In this document: piece after piece, positions 1 to 7,495 of the stretch
How positions within the stretch are numbered: position 1 is the first letter of the stretch
How the letters are laid out: each line of letters begins with the position of its first letter
From: Bacilli bacterium
GTDB taxonomy: Bacteria; Bacillota_I; Bacilli_A; RFN20; CAG-826
DNA length: 34,024 bases
Direction of reading: 5' to 3'
Assembly: GCA_017626815.1 (NCBI GenBank)
Contig: JAGAHY010000161.1
Location: forward strand, 1-34,024
Notes under the pieces: model-generated
What the model saw: the letters and a program-made list of their open reading frames with translations, nothing else
What the model was told of the DNA's origin: nothing
The model's database searches: none
Position numbers and translations under genes: made by a program

Positions 1-182
1 GCGCCGTCATCAACCCGATGTCCGCGGTAATCGCTGCTTCGTTGAGCATCGCTTTGGCCATGGAGCCGTTCTCGTGGAACGTCATCGCGGGCGGCGCTTT
101 AATTACGATTTCGATCTTGCTCGCGGGGATCATCGACGCGAAGCACGAGCGTCATTCAAAACTGTCCCTTGAAAACGTTTGA
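1..182 (+). CDS. EamA/DMT-family transporter, C-terminal end (partial)
   Basis: The reading frame from base 3 gives about 59 residues, starting AVINPMSAVIAASLSIALAM and ending in a charged tail before the stop at 180-182. The pattern of an NP turn, a hydrophobic helix, an EPFSWN loop, a second hydrophobic helix and a short basic tail is that of the last two membrane helices of EamA (drug/metabolite transporter) proteins. In the family this segment usually reads NP-(helix)-GE-(P/L)-(helix). The substrate cannot be inferred. The gene starts outside the window. Its stop codon lies inside the tandem cre-like sequence at 170-196, so the regulatory site overlaps its 3' end. The family call rests on a short tail only. 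Confidence 0.6.
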   Translation, partial: AVINPMSAVIAASLSIALAMEPFSWNVIAGGALITISILLAGIIDAKHERHSKLSLENV

Positions 183-196
183 TGAAAACGTTTCCA
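170..196 (+). promoter_or_regulatory. Catabolite-responsive element (cre), tandem
   Basis: TGAAAACGTTTCCA at 183-196 matches the CcpA operator consensus TGWAARCGYTWNCW at every position. A second copy, TGAAAACGTTTGAT at 170-183, shares base 183 and differs from the consensus only at position 13. The two copies repeat with a 13-bp period. The site lies about 90 bp upstream of the -10 hexamer of the S41 lipoprotein gene and overlaps the stop codon of the EamA gene. CcpA or another LacI-family regulator is the likely ligand. Whether it represses or activates the downstream gene cannot be read from the sequence. Confidence 0.7.
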
Positions 197-286
197 TTGG
201 AAAACAAACGAGTTTGACGGAGATATCCGCCTTTTTCTTGTACGTCTGTCCCATCTCGCGCGTGCGAAAATGCTTATTTCTTTTCC

Positions 287-292
287 TATAAT
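287..292 (+). promoter_or_regulatory. -10 hexamer upstream of first S41 lipoprotein gene
   Basis: TATAAT is a perfect sigma-A -10 hexamer, 34 bases before the ATG at 326. No good -35 hexamer lies 16-18 bp upstream, and there is no extended -10 TG. The promoter may therefore need an activator, for example through the upstream cre site. GGAG at 316-319 serves as the ribosome binding site. Confidence 0.4.
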
Positions 293-325
293 GGCATATG
301 ATGGGGCCGTAACACGGAGCGCATT

Positions 326-2425
326 ATGAAAAAACCTATTCTGTACCTATCTCCCCTTGCATTATGTCTTGCGGCACTCGGCGGTTGCAAAGTTGTCCGT
401 CTCGCGAAAATCAGTTTATATGATGATGAGAGCCGTCTGGTCGTGACCTCTTTTGACGAGAAGGGCTCCATCTCTTTACCCACTTACCGTAACTATGCCA
501 CGGGCGACGTACCTTATTCGGAACTTAAGGAATTTTTCTATGCTGCTGGTGGCATTGGCAACGTAAGAACGACCATCAAGAAAACGGAATCTGGCTATCA
601 GGTTTATGATTTGGATAACCGCTGTCTATGCACCTTTAATCCGGACAAAGACACGATCACGGTGGAGAACAGCCAGTATTGGTGCGGCCATTTATTTTCG
701 TTGAACAACGGCATCGGCCCTGACGTAGGATCTCCGGACGCTTCCGATGATTGCGCCGTCCACACTTCCTCCGCCACCAAATACGTCGGGCAACCTAAAG
801 CCGAGGTTTACCATGTTGGCGATTATAACTTCGACATCGTGGAAAAAGAGGGCAAATGCTACGTTCCGACGCAACTGCTTTCCAATTTCCAATTCCGTTA
901 TCTCGCCCCCGACATCGTCTATAACGGCAGCGACTTTTATTTCAGCTCCGGTTTGGTTGGCAATAACCCCATCGTGCTCCAAAGTTTTTATGCCTCGAAC
1001 AAGACGTTCGCCGTCGCCGAGGATAATGATGCGCAAAGTTATACTCCCGTCGGCGATGAAGTTTATCGTTTTGCCTATCCCTTTGCCGAAAACGACAAGA
1101 CCATTTACCGCATCATCGCGCTGACCAAAGACGGAAAAGGTCAGATGCTGGTCGCGAATAGCCCGAACGAAAAAGGCACCCCAGCCGTTATCAATGGGGT
1201 CTCTTTCGCCTATAACTGGACGAAGCAAACCCACAGCCTCCTCGTCGAGACCGTCGCGACGCGTATCAATTCCGAGACCAAATCCGAGGAAAGCGCCTCT
1301 CAAGGCTTCTGGAAATTACCTCTCCGCGAGACCTTCTACGCCGCTAAGAAACGCTCCCCCGAAGTCGCGCAGTTCTCTTACGATATGCTTCGTTTCCAAT
1401 TCGAGCAGTTCTACGGCATTAAGGATGTCCTAAAAATGGATTCCTTCGACTCTTATGTTATTCAAAAAGGCCTGAAGGACCGTTTGCTTAGCTTAGACGC
1501 CGAGGTTTATGACAAAGCGTTAGCGGAACTGCTAATGACCAATGTCGACGACGGCCATACCCATTACACGCTTCCGAGCATTTACTCGGGCAAAGCCGCG
1601 GAGACTGGCGTGAAATATGTGCAGCAATATCAAGGACCCCGCCGCAAAGGGATGATTGAAAAGGTCCAAAACTATTCGAAACTACGTGCCCAGACGATGA
1701 AGCTGCCGGAAGGTTCCGATCCGCTGCTTGCCCAGGGCTTATTCATGCAGGGCAGCACCGCCGTCATCCGCTTCGACTCGTTCGCGAACCAGAGCATGTT
1801 TGTTTCCAACGAGCTTGACCCCAACGAAGAACGTGATGTCGACCCTCGCGCCGCCATCAAAGAAGGCGAAATCCCGTTGGCTTTCGATTGTTCTTTCTAC
1901 CGTATCAAACAAAACAAAGACATCAAAAATGTTGTTATCGACCTCACGTGCAATGGTGGTGGGCAAGTCATGGTTATCCCCTATATCCTAGCCCACTTCA
2001 CGGATGACCCGACCGTTTACTTCCGCGATGTCTGCTTAGATACCGTCAAAGAGTTCCATTACAAAGTCGACCTCAACCACGATAAAGCCTATGGTGGGGA
2101 AGGGGATACCTACAAAGGCAAATATAACTTCTATGTGCTTACTAGCGGCTTCTCGTTCTCCTGCGCGGACTTCCTGCCCACTTTTGCCAAAGCGGCTGGC
2201 ATCAAGATCATCGGTGAAAAGTCCGGTGGCGGTACCTGCACCGTCGGCGGCTTCTCCGATGGCAGCGGTTCGTACTATCACATTTCTTCCCAAAACGTCT
2301 GTGTTTATCCAGATGGCAACACCTTTAAGCATACCGACGCCGGTGTCACAGTCGACTATGAACTGCCTTCTTCCTCTTGGTACGACTTACAAAAACTAGA
2401 TACCTTTGTCTCGGGTTTAAAATAA
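326..2425 (+). CDS. S41-family peptidase-like lipoprotein
   Basis: This 699-residue protein starts with a lipoprotein signal peptide: MKK, a hydrophobic stretch, then LGGC with the lipidated Cys at about residue 21. It should be anchored on the outer face of the membrane. The N-terminal third carries two divergent beta-rich segments beginning near VPYSELKEFF (about 66) and YNFDIVEKEG (about 167), similar in style to copper-amine-oxidase-like stalk domains. The C-terminal half is S41 (C-terminal processing peptidase/tricorn core). It has the DDGHTHY motif, NVVIDLTCNGGG (about 535-546), and FSCADF with Ser612 as candidate nucleophile, followed by IGEKSGGG. The start is supported by GGAG six bases upstream. 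It is followed by a paralogue with the same architecture. No PDZ domain is evident. The substrate is unknown. Confidence 0.85.
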   Translation: MKKPILYLSPLALCLAALGGCKVVRLAKISLYDDESRLVVTSFDEKGSISLPTYRNYATGDVPYSELKEFFYAAGGIGNVRTTIKKTESGYQVYDLDNRCLCTFNPDKDTITVENSQYWCGHLFSLNNGIGPDVGSPDASDDCAVHTSSATKYVGQPKAEVYHVGDYNFDIVEKEGKCYVPTQLLSNFQFRYLAPDIVYNGSDFYFSSGLVGNNPIVLQSFYASNKTFAVAEDNDAQSYTPVGDEVYRFAYPFAENDKTIYRIIALTKDGKGQMLVANSPNEKGTPAVINGVSFAYNWTKQTHSLLVETVATRINSETKSEESASQGFWKLPLRETFYAAKKRSPEVAQFSYDMLRFQFEQFYGIKDVLKMDSFDSYVIQKGLKDRLLSLDAEVYDKALAELLMTNVDDGHTHYTLPSIYSGKAAETGVKYVQQYQGPRRKGMIEKVQNYSKLRAQTMKLPEGSDPLLAQGLFMQGSTAVIRFDSFANQSMFVSNELDPNEERDVDPRAAIKEGEIPLAFDCSFYRIKQNKDIKNVVIDLTCNGGGQVMVIPYILAHFTDDPTVYFRDVCLDTVKEFHYKVDLNHDKAYGGEGDTYKGKYNFYVLTSGFSFSCADFLPTFAKAAGIKIIGEKSGGGTCTVGGFSDGSGSYYHISSQNVCVYPDGNTFKHTDAGVTVDYELPSSSWYDLQKLDTFVSGLK

Positions 2426-2489
2426 GGTAGCTTCAAAGACGATCATAGGCTTGCATTGGGGCACGCGGGGAAAAGCACAAAGCAAATCC

Positions 2490-2504
2490 CTAAGGTACCC
2501 TTAG
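2490..2504. promoter_or_regulatory. Short palindrome between the two S41 genes
   Basis: CTAAGG-TAC-CCTTAG is a perfect 6-bp inverted repeat with a 3-bp centre. It sits in the 145-bp gap between the S41 genes, about 80 bp before the second start. A 3-base loop makes an RNA hairpin poor, so a protein-binding site is more likely. There is no poly-T tail, so it is not a terminator. Confidence 0.3.
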
Positions 2505-2570
2505 CGATAAAACGCTTAATTGATAAATGAATTGATTCAAATGACAATTTTGTCAATGAAAGAAAAAACT

Positions 2571-4355
2571 ATGGAGAAACGGAATATGATTTTTGGGATG
2601 CTGGCGCTAGCTGGCTCCTCCATCCTCGCCGCCTGTGGCGCACCTGAAAGTGCATCGGTTGGCCCTTCACCCACGGAGACCGAGAGGAACTTCGCGATCC
2701 TCGCATCCGACGATAAAGGGGCTGTCGCGCAAAGCGGCGCGACGATATCTTTGCTGTTTAAAGCGAATAGCGAGATTCCTTATGTGTCGTTAAAGAACGG
2801 ATTTGGCTTTATCAATATGATTAAAGGCGCTCGTTTCGACGATCCCAAAAATGAGAAATTCTATTACCGTATCAACAAAGAAGGCGAGAACTTCGTCGTC
2901 ACTGAGGAACACGGGGCGAAAGCTACGTTTGATCCCCAGAACAAGACGGTATCCTTCACCGATTTTGATACTTTTGCTTGTATCTCCAATGGCAAGACAA
3001 ATAGCCCTAACCTCATCTCCTCGATTCGTAACGGCGTGAAATCCCTCACCGTCAGCAGTGGTTCTTTCCAACCGGGCAAGGCGGTTACGTTCGACCTCAA
3101 GCCTTATACGAGCATCGATTTCTACCGCAAAGGCGAAGATCTCTATTTGCCCTTCAACACGTTCTTTGACATGACTTACCATGCCTTTGAGACGGTTGGC
3201 TTGGCCTACAATTACCAAGATGTCTATTTGCTCAGCCATGAAGAACTGTCCTCTACTAAGACAGGCAAAGCTACCCTTTCGGCGCTTGGAAAGTCCTTCT
3301 ATGGCGGCCCGAAGATGGCGACCTTGACTGATGAGATCAAACAATATCATTACCAAGAAGCCTGCTTTAACTTCGATTATCTTTATGGTTTAAAGAAGGA
3401 CAAAGGGTTCTCTTCCTTTGCTGCTTTCCTTGAGGACAAAGGTTTGAAAAACGATGTCCTTAGCAGCGACCCTAAAGTCGTGGACTCTTCCCTCCGTTAC
3501 GCCCTCTCCGACTTAGTCGACGGCCATACCGATGGAGCCACGCCTTCTAGCGTCTATGAATTCGGGACTGCCATCGACGATGTCTCGAACATAAACGCGG
3601 AGCGCCGCGCCTGGATCGAATACGGGGAGGACTTGGCGAGCGCTCGCAAGGCCCAAGGCCTTACTCCGGGCACCTATCTCGACGAGAGAGGAAAGGCTTT
3701 CTATATCTCCTTTGATAGTTTCTCCACCATTAACGATGCGGAACTCTATGGCCAAAGTGCCACCTCCATGAATACGGCTGTCCTCTTCAACCGAGCCTAT
3801 AAGACACTTTCTAGCGATGAAACCAGGGCCAAAGTCGATACCATCGTCATCGATTTGTTGACCAACGATGGTGGAGCGGCCGAGGGCATGATGTATGCCT
3901 TGTGCACGCTTCTAGGCGAAGTAAAGACGGTCACCTATAGTTCCGTCTCCGGTGGAGAAAACCGCAGCACCTACAGGGCGGACCTCAACCTCGATGGCAA
4001 GCTCGACGACAACGATGTTCCTTTAATCAACAAAGGCTACAACATCGTGTTCTTGAATTCCAAGTCGACGTTCTCTTGTGGCAACGCGATGCCAATCATC
4101 GCCAAAGCCAATAACAGTAAGGTCATCACCGCAGGCGAAACTTCCGGTGGCGGCGCCTGCGTCGTCCGTTCGTATTTCACCGCGCTTGCCTCTGGCTTAT
4201 CGACCTCAGGCATCACCACGATTGCCACGGAAAGCGGTGGCGCTCTCACCAATGTGGATAAAGGCATCCCCGCGGATATCGCCCTTGAAGCCAATGAGTT
4301 CTTCAACCGCGCCGCGATCAGCGACAAAATCAATCAGCGGCTCAACCAGAAATAA
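2571..4355 (+). CDS. S41-family peptidase-like lipoprotein (paralogue)
   Basis: About 594 residues. The start at 2571 (MEKRN) gives a basic n-region followed by a hydrophobic core and the lipobox LAAC, so an exported lipoprotein is expected. An ATG at 2586 has a better Shine-Dalgarno (GGAG, 9-base spacing) but loses the Lys-Arg; either could be right, and the TTG at 2520 is unlikely. The protein parallels its upstream neighbour: a stalk-like N-terminal region, LVDGHTDG, TIVIDLLTNDGG, FSCGNA with the candidate nucleophile Ser, then AGETSGGG. The two proteins are diverged in sequence but share motif order and spacing, as expected for an old tandem duplication. The gene ends at a strong terminator. 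The substrate is unknown. Confidence 0.83.
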   Translation: MEKRNMIFGMLALAGSSILAACGAPESASVGPSPTETERNFAILASDDKGAVAQSGATISLLFKANSEIPYVSLKNGFGFINMIKGARFDDPKNEKFYYRINKEGENFVVTEEHGAKATFDPQNKTVSFTDFDTFACISNGKTNSPNLISSIRNGVKSLTVSSGSFQPGKAVTFDLKPYTSIDFYRKGEDLYLPFNTFFDMTYHAFETVGLAYNYQDVYLLSHEELSSTKTGKATLSALGKSFYGGPKMATLTDEIKQYHYQEACFNFDYLYGLKKDKGFSSFAAFLEDKGLKNDVLSSDPKVVDSSLRYALSDLVDGHTDGATPSSVYEFGTAIDDVSNINAERRAWIEYGEDLASARKAQGLTPGTYLDERGKAFYISFDSFSTINDAELYGQSATSMNTAVLFNRAYKTLSSDETRAKVDTIVIDLLTNDGGAAEGMMYALCTLLGEVKTVTYSSVSGGENRSTYRADLNLDGKLDDNDVPLINKGYNIVFLNSKSTFSCGNAMPIIAKANNSKVITAGETSGGGACVVRSYFTALASGLSTSGITTIATESGGALTNVDKGIPADIALEANEFFNRAAISDKINQRLNQK

Positions 4356-4370
4356 TCGGTGAGCCGGCAG

Positions 4371-4395
4371 GGCGTCCTTCGGGGCGCCTTTTTAT
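4371..4395 (+). terminator. Rho-independent terminator after S41 genes
   Basis: The stem GGCGTCC/GGGCGCC (7 bp, one G-U pair) closes a TTCG tetraloop and is followed by TTTTTATT. It lies 16 bases after the stop of the second S41 gene. Confidence 0.88.
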
Positions 4396-4415
4396 TGCCA
4401 CCGAATGCGTATCGC

Positions 4416-4443
4416 TTGCAAAAATACGCCATGTTCTTAAAGT
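4416..4443 (+). promoter_or_regulatory. Weak candidate promoter of the glutaredoxin-like gene
   Basis: TTGCAA (4416-4421) and TAAAGT (4438-4443) are spaced by 16 bp; each matches the sigma-A consensus at four of six positions. The pair follows a terminator directly and precedes AAGGAG and the ATG at 4467. A promoter is needed here, but this exact assignment is weak. Confidence 0.3.
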
Positions 4444-4466
4444 GGTAATCAACCAAGGAGAATCCT

Positions 4467-4760
4467 ATGATCAAAATTTACGGTATGCCAAGTTGTCCTT
4501 ATTGCGCTTTCATCGAAAAGCAAATCGAAGGGAACCCAAACTTCGTCTATATCGATATCGGCAAAGATGTCCATGACCTCCATGCCTTCCTCGAGCTTCG
4601 CGACCATAACCCGGTCTTTGTGCCATACAAAGAGATGGGCGATGTGGGCATCCCCGCTTTTGTCCTTGAAGATGGTACGGTTACCCTCGAACCGCGCGAT
4701 GCCGGTTTAGTCTCTTTAAGCGAAGGCTCGGCTTGTCGTCTCGATGGCACCGGTTGCTAA
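4467..4760 (+). CDS. Glutaredoxin-like thiol-disulfide protein
   Basis: This 97-residue cytoplasmic protein begins MIKIYGMPSCPYCAFIEKQI. That is the first strand of a thioredoxin fold followed by the CPYC redox motif (Cys10, Cys13) and a helix. The cis-Pro region is VGIPAFVLEDG (about residues 63-73). Family members use the Cys pair to reduce disulfides or glutathione/bacillithiol mixed disulfides. Length and motif placement fit single-domain glutaredoxins. It ends with two further cysteines (ACRLDGTGC), which is unusual and could be a resolving pair or metal ligands. The start has AAGGAG just upstream. A DUF1801 gene follows after 26 bases, probably in the same transcript. Confidence 0.8.
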   Translation: MIKIYGMPSCPYCAFIEKQIEGNPNFVYIDIGKDVHDLHAFLELRDHNPVFVPYKEMGDVGIPAFVLEDGTVTLEPRDAGLVSLSEGSACRLDGTGC

Positions 4761-4786
4761 CCCTTAATGTCTTTTCTTGCCGGCCC

Positions 4787-5170
4787 ATGAATTCGGAAAC
4801 ACCTGAAAACAACCGTCAAAACCCCATCAAATTTCAAACGGTAGATGAGTATTTTTCATCGCTGTCCCCCGAAGCCAGAATGAAATTGACAAAGGTCCGT
4901 AAAACTTTGCGCGATGCGTTGCCCGATTCGCAAGAACGCATTTCCTGGGGCATGCCGACATTTTGGAAAAAGCATAATTTGATTCATTATGCGGCCATGA
5001 AGAAACATATTGGCATCTACCCGGGAAGCGAAGCGATAGAGACGTTTTCCGCCGAGCTTAAACCTTTCGAGGTTAGTAAAGGCGCCATACGCATTCCATA
5101 TTCCATGGAGTTGCCCCTAGACTTAATCGCGCGCATCGGAAAGTGGTGCATGCAACAATATGGGAATTAG
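4787..5170 (+). CDS. DUF1801 / YdhG-like protein
   Basis: This 127-residue protein shows the family layout: FQTVDEYFSSLSPEARMKL, then ISWGMPTFWKK, then NLIHYAAMKKHIGIYPGSEA, then SKGAIRIPYSMELPLDLI. B. subtilis YdhG (also called FraA) of this family has been described as an iron chaperone, but most members have no tested function, so no role is asserted. No signal peptide or membrane segment is present. The ATG at 4787 is chosen because the family similarity begins soon after it. No clear Shine-Dalgarno precedes it, and an upstream TTG would overlap the glutaredoxin gene, so translation may depend on coupling to that gene. No clear terminator follows. Confidence 0.72.
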   Translation: MNSETPENNRQNPIKFQTVDEYFSSLSPEARMKLTKVRKTLRDALPDSQERISWGMPTFWKKHNLIHYAAMKKHIGIYPGSEAIETFSAELKPFEVSKGAIRIPYSMELPLDLIARIGKWCMQQYGN

Positions 5171-5326
5171 TTTCACCCTCTTTCTTTCACCCGATAGCAA
5201 CCGCTATTCCTTATTTATATAGAGCACGAAAATATTGGTTGCCCTGTCGAAAAGCGGTTGCGTCGATTGGTTGCCTCTTCCTTTTGGGAATGAGTCTCTT
5301 TAAAATGAACGCACTGGAGTTTTGTT

Positions 5327-6229
5327 ATGAAAAAAATGCGTATCCCTTTACTCATCAGCGTATGCATTGCCATCCTTGGAGTCGTCTTTGGTTCGGTGTT
5401 TGATTTCCAACTTTCAAGCGCGATTGCATCCAAGACCAATATGGTAGGCATATCCATTTCCGTCATCGGCCCGACGATCGGTTTCATGGGTCTGGCCCTT
5501 CCCGCTGGTGGATTTATCGCCTTAGCCAAACAAAAGAGGTATAAGACATCCATGAATGTCCTCCTCATCCTTGGCGCGGTGCTTTATTATGGCGTCGGCG
5601 TGTTCTTTGCCGGCAGAGAATATTTCTCTTCCCACGGCTTCTATGGTTCTGCCCCGTATGCCCTTGGCTTCGTCATCGCCGCCGTACCTCTAGCTGGTGG
5701 CGTCTTCCTTGGCTATAAGGTATTCAAAAACACGGACCATCCCTATGCTTGGCTGGTGTTGCTTCTATTTGGCGCCGTGACGTTTATGGCCATGATCCCG
5801 GGCACCGTTCTTTTGAAAGAAATCTTCCATCGCCCGAGATTCCGCGCCATCAACGATTACGAGACCATCGTCTTCCATAACTGGTGGGAACGCTGCAAAA
5901 ACTACAAGGACTTAATGGCCTTGTATAACATCGAGAAAGAGGAATTCCAATCCTTCCCTAGCGGCCATACCACCCAGTCAGGCACCATCCTTGTGTTCGT
6001 CACCTTCATGCCGCTTCTTAACCGCAAGCTTGAGAAGTTCCAAATGGGCTGCTTCATCGGCGCCTTCGCGTTTGTCCTGCTTATCGGCTTTGCCCGAATC
6101 TTGGCGGCGGCCCACTTCCTCAGCGACGTTTCCTTCGGCATCTTCCTGACCACCTTCTGCACGTTCGTCGCCAACGAAATCGCCCTGCGCGTCAAGAAAT
6201 TCCAACCTCTTGAAGTGGCGGCGGAATAA
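5327..6229 (+). CDS. PAP2-family membrane phosphatase
   Basis: This 300-residue integral membrane protein has about six to seven hydrophobic segments. The three PAP2 motifs appear in order: KEIFHRPR (about 165-172, the K-x6-RP motif), SFPSGHT (about 209-215) and ARILAAAHFLSDV (about 248-260, the (S)R-x5-H-x3-D motif). These residues form the acid-phosphatase active site facing the outer side of the membrane. Likely substrates are lipid phosphates such as undecaprenyl diphosphate, phosphatidic acid or phosphatidylglycerol phosphate; the sequence does not choose among them. A 40-residue loop between motifs 1 and 2 is longer than usual. GGAG lies about 9 bases before the ATG. The gene ends at its own terminator and appears monocistronic. 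Confidence 0.85.
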   Translation: MKKMRIPLLISVCIAILGVVFGSVFDFQLSSAIASKTNMVGISISVIGPTIGFMGLALPAGGFIALAKQKRYKTSMNVLLILGAVLYYGVGVFFAGREYFSSHGFYGSAPYALGFVIAAVPLAGGVFLGYKVFKNTDHPYAWLVLLLFGAVTFMAMIPGTVLLKEIFHRPRFRAINDYETIVFHNWWERCKNYKDLMALYNIEKEEFQSFPSGHTTQSGTILVFVTFMPLLNRKLEKFQMGCFIGAFAFVLLIGFARILAAAHFLSDVSFGIFLTTFCTFVANEIALRVKKFQPLEVAAE

Positions 6230-6250
6230 CTATTCTAACCATCGAAACTA

Positions 6251-6273
6251 AGGCGCCTTCGGGTGCCTTTTCT
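6251..6273 (+). terminator. Rho-independent terminator after PAP2 gene
   Basis: The stem AGGCGCC/GGTGCCT (7 bp, one G-U pair) has a TTCG tetraloop and continues into TTTTCTT. It starts 22 bases after the PAP2 stop codon. Confidence 0.88.
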
Positions 6274-6357
6274 TATATCGGGATAAAAATGAAAGCGGTT
6301 TTACGTAAGAAAATTGGGATTTCACGCCAAGGAAGAATAATTTTCGATGCTTTTCTC

Positions 6358-6385
6358 TTGACGATAATGAATATAAGACTATGAT
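6358..6385 (+). promoter_or_regulatory. Sigma-A promoter of the lysine transporter operon
   Basis: TTGACG (6358-6363) and TATGAT (6380-6385) are spaced by 16 bp; each matches the consensus at five of six positions. The expected transcription start, about 6392, coincides with the first base of the riboswitch P1 stem. Confidence 0.75.
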
Positions 6386-6392
6386 TCCTGCG

Positions 6393-6566
6393 ATCGAATA
6401 GAGGAGCGCTACAGAAAAGTAGCCTCGTCCCATCAGGCAAAAAGGGACGTGGTGAAAGGCAAGAGCGCCGAAACCCTCGTCACCGCCTAGTGACGTTGAG
6501 TTGGGCCATGTGGGAATACTTCATGGACTCTCCCAAGGAATCGCCTTGGGTTGGCACTATTGATGC
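6393..6566 (+). promoter_or_regulatory. Lysine riboswitch (L-box)
   Basis: The conserved core of the lysine aptamer is present in order: AGAGGAGCGC followed by an AGAAAAGTAG turn; the paired arms CGTCCC and GGGACG around a CATCAGG loop; GGTGAAAGGCAAGAGCGCCG; then a GTTGAG strand. AATAG at 6397-6401 pairs with CTATT at 6557-6561 to form P1, extended by three pairs beyond a bulged G. The core closely resembles the crystallised Thermotoga aptamer as I remember it. Downstream, CCTTCT at 6574-6579 can pair with the Shine-Dalgarno AGGAGG at 6623-6628, and no poly-T terminator is seen, so translational control is more likely than transcription termination. It precedes an amino acid ABC transporter operon. 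Confidence 0.9.
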
Positions 6567-6637
6567 AAGCGGTCCTTCTGGGGCTCCGGTCGCATTGGTA
6601 AAACGCCATCGATCGGGCACACAGGAGGGTTTTCTTT

Positions 6638-7495
6638 ATGAAACCATTAAACAACATGAGGCTTTTGGCCTTATTCGCAGGAGCCGCAGGCCTGCTCTTT
6701 TCTTGCGGCAGCAGCGGGCAAAGCGACGACGTCATCCGCATCGGGCTGGAATGCGCCTATGCCCCGTTTAACTGGGTGGCGGAGTCCTCAAGCGACTTCA
6801 CGCTCCCCATCGCCAACCATAGTGGCAGCCATGCCGACGGCTACGACATCCAAATCGCCAAAAGGATTTCTCAGGACCTCGGCAAAAGGGTGGAGATCGT
6901 GCAGACGAAGTGGGAGTCCCTCATCACCGATTTGCAGATGGGCTCCATCGACGCCATCATCGCCGGCATGACGGACACGCCGGAGCGCCGTTTGCAAATC
7001 TCGTTCACCGAGGAGTATTACCGTTCCGAGCTTGTGCTGGTCACCAGCGAGGAGGTCGCCTCTTCCTATACGGACGCCCTTTCCGCGTCTGAGTTCGGGG
7101 ATTTGGTCGCGGGTGAGAACATCGTCTCACAGGTCGCCACGGTGACCAACGACGTCATCGACGTGTTCGCTTCCGAATACGGGGCCAGGCATGTGACGCC
7201 CGTCGCCACCTTTGCCCTCGCCGCGCAGGATGTGGTCAACGGCTCGGCTTTCGCGATGACCGCGGAGCTTCCCGTCGCCACGGCCATCCTCGGCAAAATC
7301 GGCGGCTTAGGCATCGTCCATTTCGACCAGGAGGTTTTGGGCGAGGCCAAAAGCGAGCTTGGCGTCAGCATCGGCGTCCGCAAAGCCGACACCGCCTTGC
7401 TCAATAACCTTAATGGCGTCCTCTCCAAAGTCTCCAAGAATGAGCGCGAGGATTTGATGTCCGCGGCAGTGGCCCGCGCGGGAGATGTCGAATGA
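6638..7495 (+). CDS. Amino acid ABC transporter substrate-binding lipoprotein (probably lysine)
   Basis: This 285-residue protein has a lipoprotein signal (MKPLNNMR, hydrophobic core, LFSC with Cys at about 23). The mature part is a family 3 periplasmic-type binding protein: IRIGLECAYAPFNW, then GYDIQIAKRISQDLGKRVEI, SLITDLQMGSIDAIIAGMTDTPERR and FTEEYYRSEL. These are hallmark positions of polar amino acid binding proteins, including the Asp and Arg that hold the alpha-amino and carboxyl groups. AGGAGG precedes the ATG at a good distance. It overlaps the permease by ATGA. The upstream lysine riboswitch makes L-lysine the best substrate guess; other basic amino acids remain possible. Confidence 0.88.
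   Translation: MKPLNNMRLLALFAGAAGLLFSCGSSGQSDDVIRIGLECAYAPFNWVAESSSDFTLPIANHSGSHADGYDIQIAKRISQDLGKRVEIVQTKWESLITDLQMGSIDAIIAGMTDTPERRLQISFTEEYYRSELVLVTSEEVASSYTDALSASEFGDLVAGENIVSQVATVTNDVIDVFASEYGARHVTPVATFALAAQDVVNGSAFAMTAELPVATAILGKIGGLGIVHFDQEVLGEAKSELGVSIGVRKADTALLNNLNGVLSKVSKNEREDLMSAAVARAGDVE

Noticed and set aside
692..1303. 203-codon open frame antisense to the first S41 gene
   Set aside because: It is a shadow of a well-supported gene with clear motifs; no ribosome binding site or family similarity.
5143..5403. Open frame bridging the DUF1801 and PAP2 genes
   Set aside because: It overlaps both real genes in other frames and has no recognisable domain.
6288..6301. cre-like site before the lysine operon (TGAAAGCGGTTTTA)
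   Set aside because: It misses the consensus at two positions including the conserved C near the end, unlike the perfect site at 183-196.
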